From CAZIVP01 sp964542915 (GTDB lineage Bacteria > Calditrichota > Calditrichia > Calditrichales > Calditrichaceae), in contig CAZIVP010000011.1 in the NCBI GenBank assembly GCA_964542915.1, forward strand, positions 1-64,000: a stretch of 64,000 nt of DNA. The letters are read 5' to 3'. Positions 53,833 through 62,459 of the stretch are shown in pieces. Each line of letters opens with the position of its first letter. Position 1 is the stretch's first letter. Position numbers and translations under genes: made by a program. The notes beneath the pieces were generated by a model. It made no database searches. It was given only the letters and a program-made list of their open reading frames with translations, and was not told where the DNA came from.

Positions 53833-56800
53833 ATGCTCCCGAACCTTAATCGCGCAATTAGAAGACTCATAGCCGTATTACTGCCGGTATTTGTTTTGCC
53901 CCTTTCCGGACAACAAATCGGCATTGAACGTGTGACATTGATGCCCAACCAGCCTGCCCCCTATCTGATGCGGGACTGGAAAACGGTAACAAAGCTGTAT
54001 GATCAGTTTGTATTTGATTTTGCAAAACAGGACAGTAATGGTTGGTTACCTTTGATCGAAAAGGTTGGAAGCGGAGTCAATTATCCTTCACTGGAACAAT
54101 TCTGGCTTCATACGGTGGTTGGTACAACGTCTCCATCGAACGGTGAAGCGATCAATGTATTGCCGGCGGTTGTCGGCGCCAGTCTGGTTGGCATTGACAA
54201 ATCAAATCATAATGGTCAAAACTGGGTTCTCCTTTGTCAGCAATGGTTTAACCGAAGAGCCGAAGAAAACGTCTACCTCAACAATTTCAACGGCGGCAGC
54301 GGCAACGATTGGTGGTACGATACCATGCCGAACGTATTTTTTTATCAGTTGTATGATCTTTATCCCGGCATCGGCGATTTTGAGTACCAGTTTTCTTCAG
54401 TCGCCGATCGCTGGTTGGCAGCTGTTGAAGCCATGGGAGGACAAACAACTCCCTGGGAAAACCCTTACATGAATTATCGAGGTTGGTATTTATCCACGAT
54501 GACACCGAACACGGATACTCCAGCCGAACCGGAAGCGGCCGGCGCTATTGCGTGGCTCCTTTACAATGCGTATCAAAAAACAGGAGAGAACCGCTACCGA
54601 ATAGGCGCCGAATGGTGTATGGAATTTTTAAATCAATGGCCGTCCAATCCCTCTTATGAGCTGCAATTGCCTTACGGAGCTTATACGGCGGCCCGTATGA
54701 ACGCCGAAATCGGAACCCGCTACAATGTGGAAAAACTGCTCAACTGGTGTTTCACAACAGAGGATAATGTACGTCAGTGGGGTGTAACACTGGGACAATG
54801 GGGCGCTTATGATTGTTACGGTCTGGTTGGCGAAGCTCAAAACGACGGTTATGCGTTTTTAATGAACGGGTTTGAAATGGCCGGAGCTCTGGTACCGATG
54901 GTGCGTTACGACGATCGTTTTGCGCGTACAATTGGAAAATGGGTTCTCAATCTCGCCAATGCCAGTCGTCTGTTCTATACCGCCTATTTACCTGACGATC
55001 ACCAGGATAGCGAAGCCTGGTCGTATCAGTACGATCCGCAATCGGTTATTGCCCATGAAGCAATGCGTGAAACCTTTTACGGAAAAAGTCCTTACGCCAC
55101 CGGCGATGCGGTTTCAGGTGGGTGGGGCAAAACCAATCTTGCCCTGTATGGTTCGTCGCATGTCGGTATTTTAGGCGGCATCATCGATACCACGGCGACG
55201 CCCATGATATTGCAACTTGACTTAGGAAAGACGGATTATTTTCAGCCCGCTGCGTATCCCTCCTACCTTTACTATAACCCTTATGATCATGAAAAAACCG
55301 TTACGCTGAATTTGAGTAACGGCGGTTCAGACGTATATGATGCGGTGAGCAATACATTTTTAATTCACAACGCCAGCGGAGCCGCGCAAATAACCCTGCC
55401 TCCTGACAATGCCGTTATTGCGGTGGTTACTCCGGCAAATGGTGAAATCGATTATCATCTTGATCGAATGTCTGTCAATGGCATTGCAGTCGATTTTAAT
55501 ACGGAGCGTTCGGCAGAGAACTACCCGCCAAGGATTAAAAGTCTCTCGCCTTCAAATAACAAACTGACGTTAAACGATACGATTACGGTGTATTGTACTG
55601 CAGCTGATTTGGACGGTAACCCATTGCAGTATGAGTGGCAGAGTACGTCAGGCGTTTTTTTGGACGAAGGCGCGCAGGTTCGATGGTTGGCACCCGGAGC
55701 CGCCGGAGAAGCTTCTATCTCCTGTAGGGTTCGTGACGGAAACGGGGGCGCCGATTCCAGCGCTATTACAATCACCGTGGTGGAATCAATCAATCACGCT
55801 CCGCAAATCGACAGTTTGAAGGCCTTCCCTCGCAAAATCGATCTGGGCGGTTCCAGTCGATTCAATTGCAAAGCAAACGATGCGGACGGCGATACTCTCA
55901 ATTATACATGGCAGGCTACGGGCGGGGCCCTGGCCGACAGCGGTCGGATAGCCACATGGATAGCCCCAACCGTGGAAGGCACTTACACGATTGCCTGCAC
56001 TGTTGACGACGGTAAAGGAGCGACTGTCAGCGATCACCTGGATATTTTAGTCCGTGATTTTTCACAATATGAGGAAGGAAGATTGACGGCGTATTATCCT
56101 TTGGATGGAAACGCAGAAGACGCCGGTAATCACGGTTTTGACGGCGAGGTTCACGGCGCCACCCCGGTAAACAGTTACGATGAAATACCAAATAACGCCT
56201 ATATGTTTGACGGAATCAATGACCGTATTCGGATTCCCAATCATGACGCGCTTAATTTCCGCGAAGCCATAACTATTAATTTTTGGCTAAAAATTCCTTC
56301 ATATTTGGATCGGGAAGCCTTTATACTTTCGCACGGGAGTTGGCAGAATCGTTGGAAAATTTCAATTACGCCGAAGCCCGATAATCGTCTCCGTTGGACC
56401 GTAAACACGGAGAATGGCATCCGCGATATTGATACCGAATTTAGTCTTAAGAAAAATATCTGGTATCATATAACCGCATTCTATGACGGCAGAGACTTCG
56501 AACTTTATGTCGATGGGAAATTGAATAATTTTACGGGCTTTTCCGGTAAACTTAAAACAACCACATACGACCTTTTAATTGGCCAGATGTTGCCAAACGA
56601 TTTTAACTACAACTTGAAAGGCACGGTCGACGAAGTACGGATTTTCGAAAACGGCCTGGCGCCCACGGAAATACAAGCCATTTACGATGAAATGACCCCC
56701 TTAAACGAAAATCCCTCAACCAAGACCGCCCACCAATTTTACCTGGCGCAAAATTATCCCAATCCATTCAACGCCGAAACCACGATCATATTTACGCTTG

Positions 56801-56994
56801 ATAAACGAAGCCGCGTTACTCTGCGTATCTTCGATCTGGAAGGCCGATTGATAGATACATTGACGAATCAGGTATTTTCACCGGGGCGGCATGTCGTTCA
56901 TTGGAATGTCAAAAATGAAGCAAGCGGACTCTATTTGTATAACATCAAAAGCAAACGGCATTCTGCAACAAAGAAAATGATTTTGCTGAAATAA
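53833..56994 (+). CDS. Secreted multidomain protein: toroid, Ig/PKD, LamG and sorting domain
   Basis: 1053 residues. Signal peptide (1-27). An N-terminal helical domain (about 30-430) has many conserved aromatic motifs (GGSGNDWWYDTMPNVFFYQL, GQWGAYDCYGLVGEAQNDGY). Two Ig/PKD-like domains start near residues 562 and 653 (NYPPRIKSLSPSNNKLTLND; NHAPQIDSLKAFP). A LamG/concanavalin-like domain follows (~748-955: AYYPLDGNAEDAGNHGFDGE). The type IX-style C-terminus (~966-1053) has YLAQNYPNPFNAETTIIFTL. The catalytic family is not recognised; likely a surface glycan-processing enzyme. Confidence 0.82.
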   Translation: MLPNLNRAIRRLIAVLLPVFVLPLSGQQIGIERVTLMPNQPAPYLMRDWKTVTKLYDQFVFDFAKQDSNGWLPLIEKVGSGVNYPSLEQFWLHTVVGTTSPSNGEAINVLPAVVGASLVGIDKSNHNGQNWVLLCQQWFNRRAEENVYLNNFNGGSGNDWWYDTMPNVFFYQLYDLYPGIGDFEYQFSSVADRWLAAVEAMGGQTTPWENPYMNYRGWYLSTMTPNTDTPAEPEAAGAIAWLLYNAYQKTGENRYRIGAEWCMEFLNQWPSNPSYELQLPYGAYTAARMNAEIGTRYNVEKLLNWCFTTEDNVRQWGVTLGQWGAYDCYGLVGEAQNDGYAFLMNGFEMAGALVPMVRYDDRFARTIGKWVLNLANASRLFYTAYLPDDHQDSEAWSYQYDPQSVIAHEAMRETFYGKSPYATGDAVSGGWGKTNLALYGSSHVGILGGIIDTTATPMILQLDLGKTDYFQPAAYPSYLYYNPYDHEKTVTLNLSNGGSDVYDAVSNTFLIHNASGAAQITLPPDNAVIAVVTPANGEIDYHLDRMSVNGIAVDFNTERSAENYPPRIKSLSPSNNKLTLNDTITVYCTAADLDGNPLQYEWQSTSGVFLDEGAQVRWLAPGAAGEASISCRVRDGNGGADSSAITITVVESINHAPQIDSLKAFPRKIDLGGSSRFNCKANDADGDTLNYTWQATGGALADSGRIATWIAPTVEGTYTIACTVDDGKGATVSDHLDILVRDFSQYEEGRLTAYYPLDGNAEDAGNHGFDGEVHGATPVNSYDEIPNNAYMFDGINDRIRIPNHDALNFREAITINFWLKIPSYLDREAFILSHGSWQNRWKISITPKPDNRLRWTVNTENGIRDIDTEFSLKKNIWYHITAFYDGRDFELYVDGKLNNFTGFSGKLKTTTYDLLIGQMLPNDFNYNLKGTVDEVRIFENGLAPTEIQAIYDEMTPLNENPSTKTAHQFYLAQNYPNPFNAETTIIFTLDKRSRVTLRIFDLEGRLIDTLTNQVFSPGRHVVHWNVKNEASGLYLYNIKSKRHSATKKMILLK

Positions 56995-57156
56995 CTCCAG
57001 GTCCCTCCCGTGACAGGACATCACAAATGCGGGGTTTGCGATAAAGGGCTACATTTTCAGTAGTGCCGGCAAATAATATTCATCCACAGAAATGATAATA
57101 ATTAAACGGTTTCATTTGTCGTTTTTAGTTCTTCTTCTTATTTTATTATTCATTTT

Positions 57157-57187
57157 TTTGCATATTTATGATTTTTTACTATCTTTG
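57157..57187 (+). promoter_or_regulatory. Bacteroidota-like promoter for the LysW-like gene
   Basis: TTTG (57157-57160), 19 bases, then TATCTTTG (57180-57187). This fits the TTTG/TAnnTTTG pattern (-33/-7) known from Bacteroidota, rather than classic TTGACA/TATAAT. Confidence 0.5.
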
Positions 57188-57238
57188 CTACTTATTTATC
57201 GAACGAAACAGAATTCCAAACGGATATGGAGTTGTTTT

Positions 57239-57481
57239 ATGGAAGAAATCACCATCGTCTATGGCGAATACCTGATGAACAACCTGTCCTTATGTCCTTC
57301 ATGCGGCAAGGAAATTGAGATGAACGATAACGTATTCATAGGCGAGCATAATACTTGCCCGGGATGTGGTGCGTCTCTTGAAGTTACAAATGTGAAGCCA
57401 TTACAAATCGATGAGCGGCATATGGAAGATGAGCTTTCGGATTGGATCGATCCGGTTGACGGGTACCATACCAAAATCTAA
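57239..57481 (+). CDS. LysW-like zinc-ribbon protein
   Basis: 80 residues from the ATG at 57239, with GGAG 7 bases upstream. The core LCPSCGKEIEMNDNVFIGEH then NTCPGCGASLEV has two CPxCG knuckles exactly as in the amino-carrier protein LysW. The acidic C-terminus ends DWIDPVDGYHTKI and lacks the EDWGE tail that carries the substrate in LysW. It may be a divergent carrier or simply a small zinc-ribbon protein. Next downstream is AsnA, then Asd (convergent). Confidence 0.72.
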   Translation: MEEITIVYGEYLMNNLSLCPSCGKEIEMNDNVFIGEHNTCPGCGASLEVTNVKPLQIDERHMEDELSDWIDPVDGYHTKI

Positions 57482-57708
57482 AAACCCAGAGACTTTCCGT
57501 ATGTATTGATACAAAAGTTAAACCATAAAGACAATTAACCCTATTTATTACTACACGCGATTCACAGGAAGCATGCGTTATCCCAGTCTGCGCAGTCTTT
57601 GCGTTCAGATCGGCCTGGTTAATTTTCATAAGCGAAACATGATTCTTTAAGCGCGATCATTTACCTCAAAAACCCAATAACCTTTCCTTTAACAGCGGAG
57701 TCCATATC

Positions 57709-58749
57709 ATGAACAGTCAAGTTCTTATTCCGAAGGATTACAAGCCGGTTCTCTCGTTGCATGAAACCGAACGCGCCATCCGTAAGATCAAAGAATTCTT
57801 CCAGGTTAACCTGTCTCTGGAGCTTAATCTCACCCGCGTGACCGCTCCGTTATTCGTAAAAACCGGTACAGGCATCAACGACAATCTGAACGGCGTCGAA
57901 CGTCCGGTATCCTTTCCTGTTAAGGCGCTGGATGATACATCCGTTGAAATTGTGCAGTCCCTGGCCAAGTGGAAGCGCATGATGCTCTCCGACTACCATT
58001 TTGAATCGGGTGAAGGTATTTACACCGATATGAACGCCATCCGGCCCGATGAGGTCCTCGATAATTTGCATTCGATTTATGTAGATCAGTGGGACTGGGA
58101 ACGCACAATTTCGGAAGATGACTACAATCTTGAATTCTTAAAATCCATTGTAAGAAAAATTTACGATATTATACGACGAACCGAGCTTTATGTAGCCAAA
58201 GAGTATCCGCAAATCAAACCGATGCTGCCGGATAAAATCACATTCGTTCACAGCGAAGAGCTGGAGCAGCAATATCCCGATTTAAAACCACTGGAGCGCG
58301 AACATCGAATGGTTCGGGAGACCGGCGCCCTATTTGTAATCGGTATCGGCGGGAACCTGAAAAATGGTAAACCTCATGACGGCCGTTCGCCGGATTATGA
58401 CGACTGGTCAACACCTACCGTTTCCGGTTTTAAAGGCCTCAACGGTGATATTGTCATTTATAATCCGCTTTTGGATAAAGCCTATGAACTTTCATCCATG
58501 GGTATTCGCGTTGACCGCGAAGCGCTTTTACGGCAATTGAAAATCACCGGCGACATGGATCGTAAAGATTTGTATTTTCATAAACGATTACTCAACGGAG
58601 AGCTGCCCTTATCCATCGGAGGGGGAATCGGTCAGTCGCGTCTATGTATGTTTTACCTGCGCAAAGCCCACATCGGGGAGATTCAGGCGAGCGTCTGGCC
58701 GCAAGAGATGATTCGGGAATGTCGGGATCATAATATATTGCTACTGTAA
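57709..58749 (+). CDS. asnA: Aspartate-ammonia ligase (asparagine synthetase A)
   Basis: 346 residues with AsnA signatures throughout: INDNLNGVERPVSF, HFESGEGIYTDMNAIRPDE, SIYVDQWDWE and the C-terminal LPLSIGGGIGQSRLCMFYLR. It makes asparagine from aspartate, ammonia and ATP, using a class II tRNA-synthetase-like fold. GGAG 8 bases upstream supports the start. The nearest neighbours also concern aspartate-derived metabolism. Confidence 0.97.
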   Translation: MNSQVLIPKDYKPVLSLHETERAIRKIKEFFQVNLSLELNLTRVTAPLFVKTGTGINDNLNGVERPVSFPVKALDDTSVEIVQSLAKWKRMMLSDYHFESGEGIYTDMNAIRPDEVLDNLHSIYVDQWDWERTISEDDYNLEFLKSIVRKIYDIIRRTELYVAKEYPQIKPMLPDKITFVHSEELEQQYPDLKPLEREHRMVRETGALFVIGIGGNLKNGKPHDGRSPDYDDWSTPTVSGFKGLNGDIVIYNPLLDKAYELSSMGIRVDREALLRQLKITGDMDRKDLYFHKRLLNGELPLSIGGGIGQSRLCMFYLRKAHIGEIQASVWPQEMIRECRDHNILLL

Positions 58750-58805
58750 AAAAGAAAATAATGGGATTTATAAAGGGCGGCTACTTCTCTGCGCTTCCTA
58801 GATAT

Positions 58806-59858
58806 CTAGGTCAAATAACCCTTCTCTTTTAACAACTCTGCACAAAGGATGGCGCCCCCGGCGGCGCCGCGATCGGTATTGTGCGAAAGCACCGTGAATT
58901 TATAATCAAACAGCGGGCAGTCGCGTAATCCCCCGATCGCAACAGCCATGCCCTTTTCTAAATTGCGGTGAAGTCGCGGTTGCGGATAACCGGGCTCAGT
59001 AAAATAGTGTATCGGCCGGCCCGGAGCGGATGGTAACTGTAGCTTCTGAGGCTCTGCCCGGAATCGTTTCCATACCTCCATAATTTCGTGCGCCTCGGCT
59101 TTTTGTTTTAAACGTAGCTGCACGGATGCCGTATGTCCATCGGTTACCGCAACCCGATTACATTGGGCGCTGATCGGTAGATCAAACCGTTTTATTGCAC
59201 CGTCTTGTAAGCGCCCCAATATTTTTAGAGGCTCTTGTTGCAGCTTCTCTTCTTCACCGTCAATATACGGTATTACGTTGTCCATTATCTGCATGGATGA
59301 AAGTCCGGGAAAGCCCGCTCCTGAAACCGCTTGCATCGTCATTACATTCACCGCTTCGAGCCCGAATACTTCTAACAACGGTTTTATTGCCATCACAAGA
59401 CCGATGGTCGAACAATTGGGATTGGTTACGATTTTACCCTCGCCATATCTCTGAAATGGTAATAATTCCAGGTGTGCCGGATTAACTTCGGGTATCAATA
59501 AAGGAACGTCCACGTCCATGCGGTGATTTTTAACATTGGACACAACCACGTGACCGGCCCGTGCAAATGTTGTTTCCACTTCTGTCGCTACCCCGGAATC
59601 GAGCGCCGAAAAAACAAGCCGGCAATCCAATTGCGGTTCACAGGCTTTAACCGGCAAATTTGCAACGCTTTCAGGAGCTTTGCCGGTCAAAATCCAATCG
59701 ACGGCATCTTTGTATCGTTTTCCGATCGAACGCTGGGAGGCGGCTACTTCCGTGATTTCAAAATAGGGGTGGCCTTCCAATCGTTGCACAAATTTTTGTC
59801 CGACGCTGCCCGTCGCTCCCAGTATTCCGACTTTGATTTTTTCTTTGGCAACCCGCAT
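58806..59858 (-). CDS. asd: Aspartate-semialdehyde dehydrogenase (archaeal/fungal type)
   Basis: 350 residues. NAD(P)-binding GATGSVG (14-20) and the catalytic cysteine in TNPNCSTIGL (Cys149) identify Asd; insertion pattern and length fit the archaeal/fungal branch rather than the E. coli one. It reduces aspartyl phosphate en route to lysine, threonine and methionine. A consensus promoter (59935-59963) and an operator-like palindrome lie upstream. A 14-bp palindrome covers the stop codon. Confidence 0.95.
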   Translation of the reverse strand: MRVAKEKIKVGILGATGSVGQKFVQRLEGHPYFEITEVAASQRSIGKRYKDAVDWILTGKAPESVANLPVKACEPQLDCRLVFSALDSGVATEVETTFARAGHVVVSNVKNHRMDVDVPLLIPEVNPAHLELLPFQRYGEGKIVTNPNCSTIGLVMAIKPLLEVFGLEAVNVMTMQAVSGAGFPGLSSMQIMDNVIPYIDGEEEKLQQEPLKILGRLQDGAIKRFDLPISAQCNRVAVTDGHTASVQLRLKQKAEAHEIMEVWKRFRAEPQKLQLPSAPGRPIHYFTEPGYPQPRLHRNLEKGMAVAIGGLRDCPLFDYKFTVLSHNTDRGAAGGAILCAELLKEKGYLT

Positions 59859-59881
59859 TGAATATTACTTCTGATTTTGGT

Positions 59882-59895
59882 GTTAAGTGTTTAAC
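59882..59895. promoter_or_regulatory. Imperfect LacI-operator-like site in asd leader
   Basis: GTTAAGTGTTTAAC matches the 14-bp operator GTTAAACGTTTAAC at 12 positions; the two mismatches remove the central CG step. It lies 24 bases before the asd start codon and downstream of the predicted promoter. It may be a weak site or chance. Confidence 0.35.
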
Positions 59896-59934
59896 CTTCA
59901 TCATCGCCATTAAACAATCGTATTAAAGCGCATA

Positions 59935-59963
59935 AACATACATAAAATCGTATTTAATGTCAA
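59935..59963 (-). promoter_or_regulatory. Promoter of asd
   Basis: On the minus strand TTGACA (59963-59958) and TATGTT (59940-59935) are separated by exactly 17 bases, within A/T-rich sequence. Confidence 0.65.
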
Positions 59964-60009
59964 TTCATTTGGTAACTGAACGGAAGGAGTCGTATGGTAG
60001 CCTACCGGA

Positions 60010-60050
60010 TACAAAAAAAGCCTGCACCACAGTATTGGCGTGCAGGCTTT
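60010..60050 (-). terminator. Rho-independent terminator of the 311-residue lipoprotein gene
   Basis: AAAGCCTGCAC (60017-60027) pairs perfectly with GTGCAGGCTTT (60040-60050); read on the minus strand the hairpin is followed by a run of seven T residues. Its position just after the lipoprotein stop makes it that gene's terminator. Confidence 0.88.
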
Positions 60051-60074
60051 CGATGCTCTATTAAAAGAACCCGG

Positions 60075-61010
60075 TTACTCTGAATGCCGGATACTTAAAG
60101 AGACATCCTCGAATGTCAAATGGTAGAAGAAAGACAACGGCGGCGGGAAATTATTGGTTTTTTCCGGGCCGGGAACGTCATGGAAGACCAGATGAAATTC
60201 CATGTCATCATTTGTGGTTTTACCCATGGCTTTTTTCATGGGATTGTAAAATCCACCGTCGGATGTCCGGACCGTACCGTCGGGTTGCCGCACGCCTACC
60301 GTAGTCATGGTATGGCCTACCCAGAGCGGGGTGGGACCGTCATACGGATTTTCAAATGGCTCCCCGTTCAGAGTAACTTCACCGGGCCCCCAGGTAGCCA
60401 GTAAATTAAAAATGGTGGGTAACACCGGTTCTGCGGCGCCCGTATTGCCATGAAGATACACATTGGTCGTTACGGGATCGTCGACGATTGTTTTGGTTTG
60501 ATTGGCGGAATATCCGATTTGTAAACCGGACGGGTGGTGCGGCGGCGCATAGCTTTCCTGACGATATGTCCAGCTCCCATGTTTGTCTTGCCATGTTGCC
60601 CGAATAATGCCTTTATTGGATACGGGATCGATTTTCAAAATCGCTTTGGCAGTTTGAATAGGGGTCGATCCATCGCCGTTCCATACAAACGAATGGACCG
60701 GCTCGGCCGGAACGCCGTTCAGGGATTCGGTTACCTCCCCCGTTACCTTGCGATTTACGCGGGCATTGCTTGCTATAATCTTATACATGATTCCGCTTTG
60801 GGATTGAATGCTCGATGCGGCTTCGATGTTGCCTCTTTGTCCAATGGACGCAACACTGGCATTGGGCTGTGAAGCCGGCGCCGATTCGGAGTCATTGCTA
60901 TCGACTGCGGTTCCGGAATTTTCGCATCCGGCAACAATCAAGCCTGTGGCCAGCAGCGAAACCATAGCGGCTCGCAATAGTGCGGTTTTAATAGATTTAA
61001 GATAGCGCAT
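60075..61010 (-). CDS. Hypothetical lipoprotein
   Basis: 311 residues. Signal peptide with lipobox VAGC (Cys ~29) and a Ser/Asn/Asp-rich linker, then a beta-rich domain with motifs GIMYKIIASNARVNRKVTGE, FVWNGDGSTPIQTAKAIL and WVGHTMTTVGVRQPDGTVRT. No family recognised. A GGGGGA ribosome site precedes the ATG and a strong terminator follows, so it is a monocistronic, probably well-expressed surface or periplasmic lipoprotein. Confidence 0.8.
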   Translation of the reverse strand: MRYLKSIKTALLRAAMVSLLATGLIVAGCENSGTAVDSNDSESAPASQPNASVASIGQRGNIEAASSIQSQSGIMYKIIASNARVNRKVTGEVTESLNGVPAEPVHSFVWNGDGSTPIQTAKAILKIDPVSNKGIIRATWQDKHGSWTYRQESYAPPHHPSGLQIGYSANQTKTIVDDPVTTNVYLHGNTGAAEPVLPTIFNLLATWGPGEVTLNGEPFENPYDGPTPLWVGHTMTTVGVRQPDGTVRTSDGGFYNPMKKAMGKTTNDDMEFHLVFHDVPGPEKTNNFPPPLSFFYHLTFEDVSLSIRHSE

Positions 61011-61307
61011 GATTAATCCCCCTTCGTTTATTTAACGATTTACGGTAAAAGTTCGGTCGCCTTACGACGGCCTTTTTTTGAAGGAACAATGCGTCAAAAC
61101 CAAAACAACGGACATGGTTCGCTTCAGAGAAGATTGCTTAAAAACATGGATGATATCATAGTAGTTGTAAATACCTGCGCTCTCATTCCATTATCCTGTA
61201 TCATTTTGTACAAATTTATAATGAATCTGAAATCACACTGGCATCACATATACTTAAAATGAGAATAACATTTGGTTTGTTAAGGAAGGATTTCAAATAC
61301 GACACGC

Positions 61308-62369
61308 TTAATGATGCTCCGTTGCAAGTCGGCGCTTTAGATCAGCTTTTAACCTCTGAATCCGATTAAAGGATTCTTCGATCCGTTTTTCAGAGATACG
61401 GCCGTCTTTGACTAATTGTTTGATTAACGCAACCGTTTTTCGAGTGATGGCTTCATCATAAATGAGCACATTGGAGCGAAGGATTATGTCAACGCCGGCG
61501 TTTATGGCAAGTTCAACCGCTTTTTTGTAGGGATAATGTTTCCGTATGGCACCCATATCCAGATCATCGGATATGACAAGTCCCTTAAAACCAAGCTCTT
61601 TACGCAACATATGACCAATGATCCTGTTGGAGAGTGTGGCAGGATAGTGTGGATCGTACGTCTTCAAATGGACATGCCCCGGCAGGATCGCTTCCACCAT
61701 GTTATCGTGAATAAGTTCGCTAAACGGCCGCAGTTCTTCTCGTGTCCATGAGAGGCTCAAGTCGACCAGATCATCGTGAGAATCGATGGATACACTACCA
61801 TGACCGGGAAAATGCTTAACACAGGTGGCAAGCCCATGCCGCTTATGGGATTCAATAACCTTACGGGCATGCAAGAGAACCACATCGGCGTCGTCCGAAA
61901 AGGTGCGTTCCTTCTTGCCCAGTGCCGGATTTTCAGGAACTTTATTCAAATCCAGCACCGGTGCAAAATTAAAATTAACCCCTAATGCTTTCAGTAATCG
62001 AGCGATCGTCTCCGCTTGAGCCTCGGTTCGCTTTATATCATTTAACCGTCCAAGCATGCGCGCCGAAAGCGTTTTCGGGAATCCGTATTGTTCTTTCAGT
62101 CGAATCACCTGGCCGCCCTCAGCGTCGATTGCAACAAATAACGGTTGTTCGGCATGCGCTTGCAGGTCGTCAATCAGTTCTTTTACCTGTTGTGGCGACC
62201 GGACATTTCCAATCGTGTCCCCCATGGGGCTGTCATTATCCGTTAACCACACCCCCCCAAGGTTATGCTCGTGGATTTCTCTGATGATGGGATCATTCTC
62301 ATCAACGACCGTTCCGCGAAATCCGATCATGATCATTTGCCCGATCATGCAGTCCAGTGAATCTGACAT
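61308..62369 (-). CDS. Glycoside hydrolase family 3, beta-N-acetylhexosaminidase-like
   Basis: 353 residues, no signal peptide. The GH3 barrel has VAIDAEGGQVIRL, the KHFPGHG motif with downstream DSHDD (NagZ-type His/Asp acid-base loop) and the nucleophile in VISDDLDMGAI. This is the short, single-domain NagZ class that acts on cell-wall or glycan beta-GlcNAc residues. Co-directional with the upstream MFS gene, 90 bases apart, so it may be part of a muropeptide or chitobiose salvage unit. Confidence 0.9.
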   Translation of the reverse strand: MSDSLDCMIGQMIMIGFRGTVVDENDPIIREIHEHNLGGVWLTDNDSPMGDTIGNVRSPQQVKELIDDLQAHAEQPLFVAIDAEGGQVIRLKEQYGFPKTLSARMLGRLNDIKRTEAQAETIARLLKALGVNFNFAPVLDLNKVPENPALGKKERTFSDDADVVLLHARKVIESHKRHGLATCVKHFPGHGSVSIDSHDDLVDLSLSWTREELRPFSELIHDNMVEAILPGHVHLKTYDPHYPATLSNRIIGHMLRKELGFKGLVISDDLDMGAIRKHYPYKKAVELAINAGVDIILRSNVLIYDEAITRKTVALIKQLVKDGRISEKRIEESFNRIQRLKADLKRRLATEHH

Positions 62370-62459
62370 CGAACGTTTCCTCTATCTTTTATTGCCGATT
62401 TACCTTTTAGCCTAGAATCAACCGATACGATCAAATTTAATTTAAACGATCGTCCGTTC

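Noticed and set aside
57092..57238. N-terminal extension of the LysW-like protein giving a membrane segment
   Set aside because: The stretch is the A/T-rich promoter region; GGAG placed 7 bases before the ATG at 57239 decides the start.
61060..61085. Hairpin plus T-run as a plus-strand terminator
   Set aside because: The stem is only four clean pairs and there is no plus-strand gene upstream.
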